Assembly (NCBI GenBank): GCA_963969495.1
Contig: OZ018326.1
Span: 154,194,306-154,258,305, forward strand
Reading direction: 5' to 3'
DNA from: Ceratothoa steindachneri
Lineage: Eukaryota > Arthropoda > Malacostraca > Isopoda > Cymothoidae
DNA: 64,000 bases
Positions 1-9,804 of this stretch are shown here, piece after piece. A program made the translations under genes and the position numbers. A model generated the notes under the pieces. It was not told where the DNA came from and ran no database searches. It was given only the letters and a program-made list of their open reading frames with translations. Every line of letters starts with the position of its first letter. Position 1 is the stretch's first letter.

Positions 1-862
1 ATTACTTGAGTAGTGATAGTGGTCAGGGAAATACAAGAGTACGGTGTCGGGGAAGGAGAGAAAGGAGATGCAGAGGAGATAGGCCCTCAGGTGCTTCAGG
101 GATAGGTGGGCTGAGTTGTCTTTACACAAATGCTCGTAGTCTTAGAAATAAAAGGGATGAATTATTTAGTTATATCATTCATGAAGATATAGATATAATA
201 TGTATAGTTGAATCATGGGTTAATGAAAATATATTTAATGATAATGTCAGTGAATTTGAACTAGAGGGTTATACTATGTACATTAGTCAAAGGCGAGATA
301 GGACTGGTGGTGGGTTGATAATTTATATCAGAAATAGCATTTCTTCAAATCTAAATAACTCTATAAAGCAAAGAGAAGGTGAATCATTATGGATAGATTA
401 AGGTTGGTGAAAATAGGAAAATACACTTGGGAGCTTTTTATAGACCACCAGGACAGACTGATTGTATCAATGAGTTAATGATTAGGGAAATAAGTAAAGG
501 ATGCAAAGAAGATACAGTTATTCTTGGTGACTAATTTAACTTCTGTAGACTGGGAAAATATGATAGGAAGAGATAGAGCAAGTTGTAAGTTTATGGAGTG
601 TTTTGAGGATAACTTTTTGACCCAATTTGTTAATAAGCCAACAAAGGGTACCAATACATTAGATCTAATTCTTTCAAATGATGATCACTTAGTTCAAGGA
701 TTGAGTGTAGGGAAATCATTGGGAAACAGTGATCATCAGATGGTTTGGTTTAATTTGCAAATAGGTAAGGGTAGAACAATGACAAACTCCACAAGAATTC
801 CAAATTTTTATAGGGGAGATTACGATAAATTAAGCAGCATGCTAAATCAGATTAGGTGGTAT
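1..862 (+). pseudogene. X: CR1/L2-like LINE, endonuclease (5') part of ORF2
   Basis: This is the apurinic-endonuclease-like part of a non-LTR retrotransposon ORF2, which nicks target DNA before reverse transcription. Visible motifs are YTNARSLRN at the start, VESW, RTGGGLIIYI, a YRPPG motif near 440, a damaged GDFN motif near 525 and NSDHQM near 730. The reading frame breaks after residue 131 (stop near 400) and again near 525-535, so it is a pseudogene. It ends abruptly at about 862, where the 3' tail of minus-strand copy A begins. The RT part of the same family resumes at about 10057, so the 9-kb block between may be an insertion accompanied by loss of the X linker and first half of the RT. 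The alternative is two unrelated X fragments. Confidence 0.75.
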
Positions 863-1129
863 ATAAGAACATAAGAAAAGAAGGAGACTGCAAAAGACCA
901 TTCATGGCCTACACTTGACAGCTCCTGTTCCAGTCAACACACAAAAGATTTCTAACCAGAGAAAAGTCATCAACATTGTCACCCTTTACAGGGGTTCGTC
1001 AGATCTAATCTACAATATACATAAAATGCATCCAGAGGATTATGTCCATTTATGCAACCGCAAAATATAATCTCCCCACTCCTTAGAAAAATATATACAT
1101 ATGTACATAAAAAAAAAGAGAAAAAAAAG

Positions 1130-2485
1130 TCAGTCCCATCTAGCAGCTTCATCCATATATTTATCTAATCTATTCTTAAAACTACCCAGAGAGGAGGCTT
1201 CTATCACATGTCTAGTGAGCCTATTCCATTCATCTACCACACGATTTGTAAACCAATTCCTCCCAATCTCCTTCCTAAACCTATACTTATCAAGCTTAAA
1301 CCCATTGCTATGTGTCCTGTCATGTTCACTAAGTATAAGAACCTTACCCAGATCCCCTTTATTATAGCCTTTTACTGATTTTAAGACTTCAATCAATTCC
1401 CCTCTGACTCTTATCCTTTCCAATGTATGTAGATTTAGTTTTCTGAGCCTTTCACCATAAGGTAAGTTCCTTAGCCCACCAATCATCTTTGTCATCCTTC
1501 TCTGCACAGACTTAAGCAAATCAATATCCTTCCTATAATATGGTGACCAAAATTGTACTGCATAGTCTAGATGAGGCCTAACTAGCGCCAGATATAGTTT
1601 TAGAATGACTTCAGCACTCTTATTGCTTACACTCCTCCTAATGAATCCCAATATCCTATTAGCTTTATTCTTAGCATTTAGGCATTGCTTTCTAGGACGA
1701 AGGTCTGAACTTACCAAAATACCCAAGTCTCTCTCACAATCAGTCCTCCCTAAAATTCTGCCATTTAATTTATAACTATTCAATGGATTATTTCTACCTA
1801 TACTAAGTACACTACATTTGTCTATGTTAAACTTCATTTGCCATTTCTCGGCCCAATTGGACAGAATGGTTAATTCCTCCTGCATTACAACAGCATCAGA
1901 ATCAGCCCTAATGGCCCTACCTAGCTTAGTATCATCAGCAAATTTACTCAGGTCACTACTTATACCTATGTCAAGATCATTAATATAAATTAAGAATAGC
2001 AAGGGACCCAAAACTGATCCTTGCGGAACTCCACTGCTAACACACCCCCACTCAGATTTAACTCCATCTATACTAACTCTTTGCTGTCTGTCACCAAGCC
2101 ATGACTGAATCCACCTAAATATACTGCCATCGATCCAATGTGCTTTAACTTTGCTCAGAAGCCCTAAGTGTGGCACTCGATCAAAAGCCTTACTAAAGTC
2201 CAAGTATAAAATATCATAGTTTTCATCATTATCTGCTGCTTCATACACCTTACTATAAAAAGACAGCAAATTAGTGAGACAGGATTTACCCTTACTAAAG
2301 CCATGCTGTGATTCTTTTATCAACTTATGCTTATCCAAGTGATCTCTAATATTCCTTGCTATAATAGATTCCATCATTTTCCCTACCACTGATATCAAAC
2401 TTACTGGTCTGTAATTAAACATATTTGTTTTATTCCCTTTCTTAAATATAGGTATCACATTGGCTTTCTTCCATGCCACTGGCAC
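1130..2485 (-). pseudogene. Copy A ORF2, reverse transcriptase and C-terminal part
   Basis: This is the reverse transcriptase half of ORF2, which primes cDNA synthesis at the nicked target. RT motifs in order are YRPVSLISV, LDFSKAFDRVPH, SGVPQGSVLGPLLF and the catalytic FADDTKLG. They are followed by the thumb and C-terminal region (ERDLGILVSSDL, VRPHLDYA, RVVDEWNRL). The frame overlaps the upstream fragment 2455-3858 in another frame, so one indel near 2455-2485 splits ORF2. Apart from that break the 451 residues match copy B with few replacements. The product would lack the endonuclease, so the copy cannot mobilise itself. Confidence 0.85.
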
Positions 2486-3858
2486 AATGCCACTCTCAAT
2501 GATTTTCTAAAGATGCATGCTAGGAGCTCACTTAAAACATCCTTACATTCTTTCAAAATTCTAGGAAAGACCTCATCAAGACCGGGTGCTTTACTACTTT
2601 TGATTTTATCAATTTCTTTTGTCACTATCTCCTTTGTGATCAAGATATCCTTTAATTTCTCTTCATCATTACCCCGAAAGATCATTGACACCTCAGGTAT
2701 ATTTAGAGTATCCTCCAGTGGAAATACTGAGAGAAAAAAGTCATTTAGCATTCCAGCCATTGAGTCCCTATCACTCACTAATTGTCCATTGGAATCTATA
2801 AGTGGGCCTATTTTATCTCTAACCTTAGTTTTGTATAATTGATAAAAACTTTTAGGATCTTCCTTTGCCCTATTTGCCACTTTAATTTCATAATTTCTCC
2901 TTGCTACTCTAATTAACTTTTTAACATCTCTTGCTAGTTCATTATATCTCTGCCTTAAGTGATCCTCTCCATTTTTTATTTTCCTATAAATGCCCTTTTT
3001 AATGCCAATATAATGCTTAATTTTATCTGTCATCCATTTTGGGTCATTATTTTTAGTCCTAATCTCCTTATATGGAATGTTAATCATCTGACCTGTAATT
3101 AATTGCTCAATTATTTTTTCATACTCCTCTTCAATTGTAATCTCTTCCTCCTGGTGATTATTGTCTCCACTAACTGATATCATTGAATCTATTCCTGATT
3201 TGATTTCATTGCCTGGTTTCTGTACAACTGCCTCCAGGTAAGTCCTTAGCCCATTATAATTTGCTCTTCTAAAGACAGGAATTTTAACCTTGTTCATGCT
3301 ACTATCAATACCATTCCATTTCATCTTGAATCTAATTTCACAATGGTCACTATTACCCAAATTTCCTCTAATCTCTGTATCCTTAATAACTTCTTCCCTA
3401 TTTGTCAGAACTAAATCCAGTATATTATTACCTCTAGTGGGTTCATTAATAATCTGCCTCAGAAAATTATCTTGGACAACATTCAAAAATTCCTCAGCCT
3501 CCTGATCACTCACAAGAGCTTCCCAGTCTATATTTCTGTAATTAAAATCGCCCATTATACACACATGCTTACTTCTACATGCCCGTTCTATCTCCTGCCA
3601 CAGAAGATTTGAAGCTTCCTTACTAAGATTTGGTGGTCTGTATAATAATCCTATGACAAGCTTGTTTTTACCTTCCTTTACATTTAGCCATAATGACTCT
3701 GTGTTATCATCTAATTTAATTGTACTGTTTACACAACACTGGAGATTATCTTTAATATAAATAATAACCCCTCCTCCTCTTCCTATTCCTATCTGTATGG
3801 AACATGTTAAAGCCCTCAATCTCAACCTCAGGTTTAAAGTGATTACCTGCCAAATCAA
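2455..3858 (-). pseudogene. Copy A ORF2, endonuclease and linker part
   Basis: This is the N-terminal half of ORF2 with an apurinic-like endonuclease and the linker to the RT. Visible motifs are RGGGVIIYIKDN, LLYRPPNL, GDFNYRNIDW, a TRGNNILDL stretch and NSDHCEI. The RT start (SSKAPGLDE) is at the end. The first residues of the open frame are out of register with copy B, so the frame is already broken near 3790, and an unrelated retroposed tail lies at 3886-3996. The true ORF2 start, equivalent to 6611 in copy B, lies near 4145. Confidence 0.8.
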
Positions 3859-3885
3859 GCCATGACTCTGTTATCGCAATTATAT

Positions 3886-3996
3886 CATAACATAACATAA
3901 TTACACGGATGACAAAAGCCACAAGGGCCTATCAAAGGTCATCCGCCTCCGTCAAAACCCACCCACAAAAAGCACCATCACCAGGGGAAGACAAAA
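3886..3996 (-). repeat. 5'-truncated X-family 3' end inserted in copy A
   Basis: About 111 bp reading, on the minus strand, GGATGACCTTTGATAGGCCC, then the GGCTTTTGTCATCCGTG motif and a TTATGTTATG tail. The same 3' end occurs at 11100-11188, 14800-14869, 56800-56878 and 60373-60480. Comparison with the intact equivalent in copy B (around 6756-6790) shows that the insertion replaced about 24 bp (GCGTTAGCAAG to GAATTTT), so it came with a target deletion rather than a target duplication. Confidence 0.8.
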
Positions 3997-4245
3997 TCTT
4001 AAGAGATCTATCTTATTCCTTATACTCCGACCATTTGTGTAGTATATTTTTAAGGTTTTTTTATTATTCCCATCTTCATTGCATCGTGCTTTTTTTATTC
4101 CTAGTTATCTGCTCATTCACTTGTGCATTAGTCCCCCTATAACGCATCAGTATGCCCTCCCCCCTAGCTATTCCTCTATCTCTGCATCCCTTCCATTTCC
4201 TACACCTGCCCTCTATTCCTGTTATTTCCTTACCTCTAACAGCTT

Positions 4246-5238
4246 CTAGTTTCCCACCCGTAAGGACCTAATCACACTATCCAGCTCCCCCCATAGAACC
4301 TCAACACCTGCCTGACTAAGATGGAGCCCATCCATCGCATACAACCTCCTATTCCCGTAAAACCAACCCCAAACATCTACAAACACCAATCCTAACTCCT
4401 CACACAGTCCTTTCACAAATTCATTCAAACCAATTGCACGCAACAACCATTCTACCCCCACATCCAATCTCGGAAGCACACCAGAAACAACACCTTTTAC
4501 CCCGCTTTTACTCATCCTTTCAACTAACCTTTTATGCTGCTCACGTAACTCACATGTACCCACCTTCTTTATATCATTCACTCCCACATGCGTAATCACA
4601 ACTGCATCCCTCTCACACCCAGAAATCAGCCTATCATACCTCTCACAAACATCACTTACACCAGCACCCGGCAGACAAACTCTCATTCCCTTCCACTTGC
4701 TATCACTCAACTTCCTATCTAAATACCTAATCTGAGAGTCACCCATCACTAGCAGCTCAGTCATTCTCCTATTCTGTCTTGGCCTAACATTACCCTCCCT
4801 CCTGCTCTCAGTCACACTACCACCCATCCTGCTTTCATCCACAATCACACCAGGCAAATCACTTTCAGAATCTTCCTCTCTCAGGATATTGAATCTGTTA
4901 GTCAACCTAACAGGTTCTATGTCCTTCCTTTTCAAACACCTAATCTGTCCTAATTTATCTATCCTATCCATTTTCACCCACCATTCATCATCACTCACAA
5001 CTTCCACACTGTTCCCAGTCCTAGCCCTATCTTCCAACCTCTTAGCACTAATCTCACCCTTCAAACGCACACTTGCATCTCTTCTCACCTCAAACACCAA
5101 ATCATTCAACCTCTTACATTCCCCACTCAACCTCCTAACCTCCCCTTCCAGAAAACACACACGGCATTCAGTTACATTCACTCTCCTTTCAACTCCACAT
5201 GCATCACACACCACATACACACTACTTTCAAACGGCAT
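4246..5238 (-). CDS. Copy A ORF1: SGNH-hydrolase-domain protein
   Basis: ORF1 of the LINE. The N-terminal third has a CxxC pair (VVCDACG, then ECRVCFLEG) followed by a heptad-like stretch, suggesting a zinc-binding and coiled-coil region. The C-terminal half is an SGNH/GDSL-type esterase fold: block I VMGDSQIRY with the catalytic-type Ser, a VCLPGAG block, HVGVNDIKK with the expected Asn, and MDGLHLSQAG with the Asp-x-x-His pair. Esterase domains are known in ORF1 of CR1 and L2 clade LINEs. The start chosen is the ATG of MPFESS, 11 nt inside the shared element boundary. The frame stays open upstream to 5376 through sequence S, so a fused longer product is possible. It appears intact, unlike ORF2 of this copy. 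Confidence 0.8.
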   Translation of the reverse strand: MPFESSVYVVCDACGVERRVNVTECRVCFLEGEVRRLSGECKRLNDLVFEVRRDASVRLKGEISAKRLEDRARTGNSVEVVSDDEWWVKMDRIDKLGQIRCLKRKDIEPVRLTNRFNILREEDSESDLPGVIVDESRMGGSVTESRREGNVRPRQNRRMTELLVMGDSQIRYLDRKLSDSKWKGMRVCLPGAGVSDVCERYDRLISGCERDAVVITHVGVNDIKKVGTCELREQHKRLVERMSKSGVKGVVSGVLPRLDVGVEWLLRAIGLNEFVKGLCEELGLVFVDVWGWFYGNRRLYAMDGLHLSQAGVEVLWGELDSVIRSLRVGN

Positions 5239-5249
5239 GCTCTCACCAT

Positions 5250-5508
5250 CAGTTGGCTGTCTGGCTTTGTTCTGGAAGGTTGTCTTACAGGAGCTCCTGA
5301 TCCTCATTGTAAGATTGGGATATAATACTGATTTGGGTGTGTAATTTTTCTTGTATTTATTTAATACATCAATCACTGTATAATAAATACATTAGTGATT
5401 AATACTTTTGGGGAAGATAACTGGCAGCAATCCTGAGCAAGAATTTTTTTTTGGGTGAGTGTTAACTTTTTCATTAGTAAATTTCTGAGAGTATGGCTTT
5501 TTGTATAG
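5250..5508 (+). repeat. Sequence S, left arm of inverted repeat
   Basis: About 256 bp lying between the 5' ends of copies A and B. Its reverse complement is present at 9805-10056, immediately after the 3' end of copy B, with only a few percent difference. One end joins the first base of copy B and the other end joins the first bases of copy A. Its orientation relative to A and to B is opposite, so it cannot be a shared 5' UTR. I do not recognise it. Confidence 0.85.
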
Positions 5509-5519
5509 ATGGTGAGAGC

Positions 5520-6512
5520 ATGCCGTTTGAAAGTAGTGTATATGTGGTGTGTGATGCATGTGGAGTTGAAAGGAGAGTGAATGTAACTGAATGCCGTGTG
5601 TGTTTTCTGGAAGGGGAGGTTAGGAGGTTGAGTGGGGAATGTAAGAGGTTGAATGATTTGGTGTTTGAGGTGAGAAGAGATGCAAGTGTGCGATTGAAGG
5701 GTGAGATTAGTGCTAAGAGGGTGGAAGAGAGGGCTAGGACTGGGAACAGTGTGGAAGTTGTGAGTGATGATGAATGGTGGGTGAAAATGGATAGGATAGA
5801 TAAGTTAGGACAGGTTAGGTGTGTGAATGAGAGGGACATAGAACCTGTTAGGTTGACTAACAGATTCAATGTCCTGAGAGAGGAAGAGTGTGAAAGTGAT
5901 TTGCCTGGTGTGATTGTGGATGAAAGCAGGATGGGTGGTAGCGTGACTGAGAACAGGAGGGAGGGTAATGTTAGGCCAAGACAGAATAGGAGAATGACTG
6001 AGGTGCTAGTGATGGGTGACTCTCAGATTAGGTATTTAGATAGGAAGTTGAGTGATAGCAAGTGGAAGGGAATGAGAGTTTGTCTGCCGGGTGCTGGTGT
6101 AAGTGATGTTTGTGAGAGGTATGATAGGCTGGTTTCTGGGTGTGAGAGGGATGCAGTTGTGATTACACATGTGGGAGTGAATGATGTAAAGAAGGTGGGT
6201 ACATGTGAGTTACGTGAGCAGTATAAAAGGTTAGTTGAAAGGATGAGTAAAAGCAGGGTAAAAGGTGTTGTTTCTGGTGTGCTTCCGAGATTGGATGTGG
6301 GGGTAGAATGGTTGTCGCGTGCAATTGGTTTGAATGAATTTGTGAAAGGACTGTGTGAGGAGTTAGGATTGGTGTTTGTAGATGTCTGGGGAGGGTTTTA
6401 CGGGAATAGGAGGTTGTATGCGATGGATGGGCTCCATCTTAGTCGGGCAGGTGTTGAGGTTCTATGGGGGGAGCTGGATAGTGTGATTAGGTCCTTACGG
6501 GTGGGAAACTAG
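5520..6512 (+). CDS. Copy B ORF1: SGNH-hydrolase-domain protein
   Basis: A protein of about 330 residues from the ATG of MPFESS; the frame is open from 5493, giving 339 aa from MAFCID, but that extension lies in flanking S. The N-terminus has CDACG and ECRVCFLEG cysteine pairs, then a charged helical region (residues about 40-80). The middle is low-complexity and Arg-rich. The C-terminal SGNH fold (about 165-330) shows VMGDSQIRY, LPGAGVSD, HVGVNDVKK and DGLHLSRAG, with the Ser, Gly, Asn and His positions of the family present. In CR1/L2 elements ORF1p binds RNA and carries an esterase whose role in the cycle is unclear. ORF2 follows 98 bp downstream, so it is probably expressed by reinitiation or from the same transcript. 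Confidence 0.85.
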   Translation: MPFESSVYVVCDACGVERRVNVTECRVCFLEGEVRRLSGECKRLNDLVFEVRRDASVRLKGEISAKRVEERARTGNSVEVVSDDEWWVKMDRIDKLGQVRCVNERDIEPVRLTNRFNVLREEECESDLPGVIVDESRMGGSVTENRREGNVRPRQNRRMTEVLVMGDSQIRYLDRKLSDSKWKGMRVCLPGAGVSDVCERYDRLVSGCERDAVVITHVGVNDVKKVGTCELREQYKRLVERMSKSRVKGVVSGVLPRLDVGVEWLSRAIGLNEFVKGLCEELGLVFVDVWGGFYGNRRLYAMDGLHLSRAGVEVLWGELDSVIRSLRVGN

Positions 6513-6610
6513 AAGCTGTTAGAGGTAAGGGAATAACAGTAATAGAGGGCAGGTGTAGGAAATGGAAGGGATGCAGAGATAGAGGAATAGCTAAGGGAGA
6601 GGGCATACTG

Positions 6611-9544
6611 ATGCGTTATAGGGGGACTAATGCACAAGTGAATGAGCAGATAACTAGGAATAGAAAAGCACGATGCAATGAAGATGGGAATAATAAAAAA
6701 ACCTTAAAAATATACTACACAAATAGTCGGAGTATAAGGAATAAGATAGATCTCTTAAGAGCGTTAGCAAGTGAAGAGAATTTTGATATAATTGCGATAA
6801 CAGAGTCATGGCTTGATTTGGCAGGTAATCACTTTAAACCTGAGGTTGAGATTGAGGGCTTTAACATGTTCCATACAGATAGGAATAGGAAGAGAGGAGG
6901 AGGGGTTATTATTTATATTAAAGATAATCTCCAGTGTTGTGTAAACAGTACAATTAAATTAGATGATAACACAGAGTCATTATGGCTAAATGTAAAGGAA
7001 GGTAAAAACAAGCTTGTCTTAGGATTATTATACAGACCACCAAATCTTAGTAAGGAAGCTTCAAATCTTCTTTGGCAGGAGATTGAACGGGCATGTAGAA
7101 GTAAGCATGTGTGTATAATGGGCGATTTTAATTACAGAAATATAGACTGGGAAGCTCTTGTGGGTGATCAGGAGGCTGAGGAATTTTTGAATGTTGTCCA
7201 AGATAATTTTCTGAGGCAGATTATTAATGAACCCACTAGAGGTAATAATATACTGGATTTAGTTCTGACAAATAGGGAAGAAGTTATTAAGGATACTGAG
7301 ATTGGAGGAAATTTGGGTAATAGTGACCATTGTGAAATTAGATTCAAGATGAAATGGAATGGTATTGATAGTAGCATGAACAATGTTAAAATTCCTGACT
7401 TTAGAAGAGCAAATTATAATGGGCTCAGGACTTACCTGGAGGCAGTTGTACAGAAACCAGGCAATGAAATCAATTCAGGAATAGATTCAATGATATCAGT
7501 TAGTGGAGACAATAATCACCAGGAGGAAGAGATTACAATTGAAGAGGAGTATGAAAGAATAATTGAGCAATTAATTACAGGTCAGATGATTAACATTCCA
7601 TATAAGGAGATTAGGACTAAAAATAATGACCCAAAATGGATGACAGATAAAATTAAGCATTATATTGGCATTAAAAAGGGCATTTATAGGAAAATAAAAA
7701 ATGGAGAGGATCACTTAAGGCAGAGATATAATGAACTAGCAAGAGATGTTAAAAAGTTAGTTAGAGTAGCAAGGAGAAATTATGAAATTAAAGTGGCAAA
7801 TAGGGCAAAGGAAGATCCTAAAAGTTTTTATCAATTATACAAAACTAAGGTTAGAGATAAAATAGGCCCACTTATAGATTCCAATGGACAATTAGTGAGT
7901 GATAGGGACTCAATGGCTGGAATGCTAAATGACTTTTTTCTCTCAGTATTTACACAGGAGGATACTCTAAATATACCTGAGGTGTCAATGATCTTTTGGG
8001 GTAATGATGAAGAGAAATTAAAGGATATCTTGATCACAAAGGAGATAGTGACAAAGGAAATTGATAAAATCAAAAGTAGTAAAGCACCCGGTCCTGATGA
8101 GCTCTTTCCTAGAATTTTGAAAGAATGTAAGGATGTGTTAAGTGAGCCCCTAGCATGCATCTTTAGAAAATCATTGGAGAGTGGCATTGTGCCAGTGGCA
8201 TGGAAGAAAGCAAATGTGATACCTATATTTAAGAAAGGGGATAAAACAAATATGTCTAATTACAGACCAGTAAGTTTGACATCAGTGGTAGGGAAAATGA
8301 TGGAATCTATTATAGCAAGGAATATTAGAGATCACTTGGATAAGCATAAGTTGATAAAAGAATCACAGCATGGCTTTAGTAAGGGTAAATCCTGTCTCAC
8401 TAATTTGCTGTCTTTTTATAGTAAGGTGTATGAAGCAGCAGATAATGATGAAAACTATGATATTTTATACTTGGACTTTAGTAAGGCTTTTGATCGAGTG
8501 CCACACTTACGACTTCTGAGCAAAGTTAAAGCACACAGGATCGATGGCAGTATATTTAGGTGGATTCAGTCATGGCTTGGTGACAGACAGCAAAGAGTTA
8601 GTATAGATGGAGTTAAATCTGAGTGGGGGTGTGTTAGCAGTGGAGTTCCTCAAGGATCTGTTTTGGGTCCCTTGCTATTCTTAATTTATATTAATGATCT
8701 TGACATAGGTATAAGTAGTGACCTGAGTAAATTTGCTGATGATACTAAGCTAGGTAGGGCCATTAGGGCTGATTCTGATGCTGTTGTAATGCAGGAGGAA
8801 TTAACCATTCTGTCCAATTGGGCCGAGAAATGGCAAATGAAGTTTAACATAGACAAATGTAGTGTACTTAGTATAGGTAGAAATAATCCATTGAATAGTT
8901 ATAAATTAAATGGCAGAATTTTAGGGAGGACTGATTGTGAGAGAGACTTGGGTATTTTGGTAAGTTCAGACCTTCGTCCTAGAAAGCAATGTCTAAATGC
9001 TAAGAATAAAGCTAATAGGATATTGGGATTCATTAGGAGGAGTGTAAGCAATAAGAGTGCTGAAGTCATTCTAAAACTGTATCTGGCGCTAGTTAGGCCT
9101 CATCTAGACTATGCAGTACAATTTTGGTCACCATATTATAGGAAGGATATTGATTTGCTTGAGTCTGTGCAGAGAAGGATGACAAAGATGATTGGTGGGC
9201 TAAGGAACTTACCTTATGGTGAAAGGCTCAGAAAACTAAATCTACATACATTGGAAAGGAGAAGAGTCAGAGGGGAATTGATTGAAGTCTTCAAATGGGT
9301 AAAAGGATATAATAAAGGGGATCTGGGTAAGGTTCTTATACTTAGTGAACATGACAGGACACGTAGCAATGGGTTTAAGCTTGATAAGTATAGGTTTAGG
9401 AAGGAGATTGGGAGGAATTGGTTTACAAATCGTGTGGTAGATGGATGGAATAGGCTCACTAGGCATGTGATAGAAGCCTCCTCTCTGGGTAGTTTTAAGA
9501 ATAGATTAGATAAATATATGGATGAAGCTGCTAGATGGGACTGA
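6611..9544 (+). CDS. Copy B ORF2: endonuclease-reverse transcriptase (CR1-like)
   Basis: A 977-residue intact ORF2. The N-terminal apurinic-like endonuclease (about residues 35-260) shows YTNSRSIRNK, AITESWLDL, RGGGVIIYI, LLYRPPN, GDFNYRNIDW and NSDHCEI. A charged linker follows. The reverse transcriptase (about 490-750) shows SSKAPGPDE, YRPVSLTSV, LDFSKAFDRVPH (near 622), SGVPQGSVLGP (near 678) and the catalytic FADDTKLG (near 707). The C-terminal region has ERDLGILVS, VRPHLDYA and a FTNRVVDGWNRL motif shared with X, Y and V. No RNase H domain is seen, as expected for CR1/L2. The protein would nick target DNA and copy its own RNA. It is the best candidate for a recently active enzyme here; activity is inferred only from intactness. 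Confidence 0.9.
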   Translation: MRYRGTNAQVNEQITRNRKARCNEDGNNKKTLKIYYTNSRSIRNKIDLLRALASEENFDIIAITESWLDLAGNHFKPEVEIEGFNMFHTDRNRKRGGGVIIYIKDNLQCCVNSTIKLDDNTESLWLNVKEGKNKLVLGLLYRPPNLSKEASNLLWQEIERACRSKHVCIMGDFNYRNIDWEALVGDQEAEEFLNVVQDNFLRQIINEPTRGNNILDLVLTNREEVIKDTEIGGNLGNSDHCEIRFKMKWNGIDSSMNNVKIPDFRRANYNGLRTYLEAVVQKPGNEINSGIDSMISVSGDNNHQEEEITIEEEYERIIEQLITGQMINIPYKEIRTKNNDPKWMTDKIKHYIGIKKGIYRKIKNGEDHLRQRYNELARDVKKLVRVARRNYEIKVANRAKEDPKSFYQLYKTKVRDKIGPLIDSNGQLVSDRDSMAGMLNDFFLSVFTQEDTLNIPEVSMIFWGNDEEKLKDILITKEIVTKEIDKIKSSKAPGPDELFPRILKECKDVLSEPLACIFRKSLESGIVPVAWKKANVIPIFKKGDKTNMSNYRPVSLTSVVGKMMESIIARNIRDHLDKHKLIKESQHGFSKGKSCLTNLLSFYSKVYEAADNDENYDILYLDFSKAFDRVPHLRLLSKVKAHRIDGSIFRWIQSWLGDRQQRVSIDGVKSEWGCVSSGVPQGSVLGPLLFLIYINDLDIGISSDLSKFADDTKLGRAIRADSDAVVMQEELTILSNWAEKWQMKFNIDKCSVLSIGRNNPLNSYKLNGRILGRTDCERDLGILVSSDLRPRKQCLNAKNKANRILGFIRRSVSNKSAEVILKLYLALVRPHLDYAVQFWSPYYRKDIDLLESVQRRMTKMIGGLRNLPYGERLRKLNLHTLERRRVRGELIEVFKWVKGYNKGDLGKVLILSEHDRTRSNGFKLDKYRFRKEIGRNWFTNRVVDGWNRLTRHVIEASSLGSFKNRLDKYMDEAARWD

Positions 9545-9804
9545 CTTTTTTTTATGTACATATGTATATATTTTTCTAAGGAGTGGGAAGATTATATTTT
9601 GCGGTTGCATGAATGGACATAATCCTCTGGATGCATTTTATGTATATTGTAGATTAGATCTGACGAACTCCTGTAAAGGGTGACAATGTTGATGACTTTT
9701 CTCTGGTAAGAAATCTTTTGTGTGTTGAATGGAACAGGAGCTGCCAAGTGTAGGCCATGAATGGTCTTTTGCAGTCTCCTTCTTTTCTTATGTTCTTATG
9801 TTAT

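Larger units (their letters stand above)
864..5249 (-). mobile_element. Copy A: CR1-like LINE with ORF1 and broken ORF2
   Basis: Copy A reads on the minus strand from 5249 (5' end) to 864 (3' tail). It is highly similar to copy B throughout, including the 3' UTR. Its tail reads as a TTATGTTC-type short repeat in its own orientation (870-863), as is usual for CR1-clade elements that end in short tandem repeats rather than poly(A). It differs from B by an insertion of ~111 bp in the endonuclease (3886-3996), a frameshift near 2455-2485, and scattered substitutions. Its first base matches the first base of copy B (both begin ATGGTGAGAG), so this may be the true 5' end of the family. Confidence 0.85.
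5509..9804 (+). mobile_element. Copy B: apparently full-length CR1-like LINE
   Basis: A 4.3-kb non-LTR retrotransposon with two open ORFs (5520-6512 and 6611-9544), a ~260-bp 3' UTR and a short TTATGTTC-type 3' tail at about 9788-9803. It is the only element in the window with both coding regions free of visible breaks. It is flanked on both sides by the same ~250-bp sequence in inverted orientation (S, S') rather than by an obvious direct target duplication. Copy A is its close relative in inverted orientation. Confidence 0.88.

Noticed and set aside
5250..5508. S as the 5' UTR or promoter of the CR1-like LINE
   Set aside because: It faces copies A and B in opposite orientations and recurs after the 3' end of B.
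4889..5869. Long Ser/Thr/Leu-rich frames opposite ORF1 of copies A and B (4889-5344 plus, 5474-5869 minus)
   Set aside because: They are antisense shadows of ORF1, and the same shadow appears in both copies because ORF1 is duplicated.
5520..6512. Host SGNH/GDSL esterase gene
   Set aside because: It is duplicated with ORF2 in copies A and B, has a related partner in Y, and esterase domains are known in CR1/L2 ORF1.
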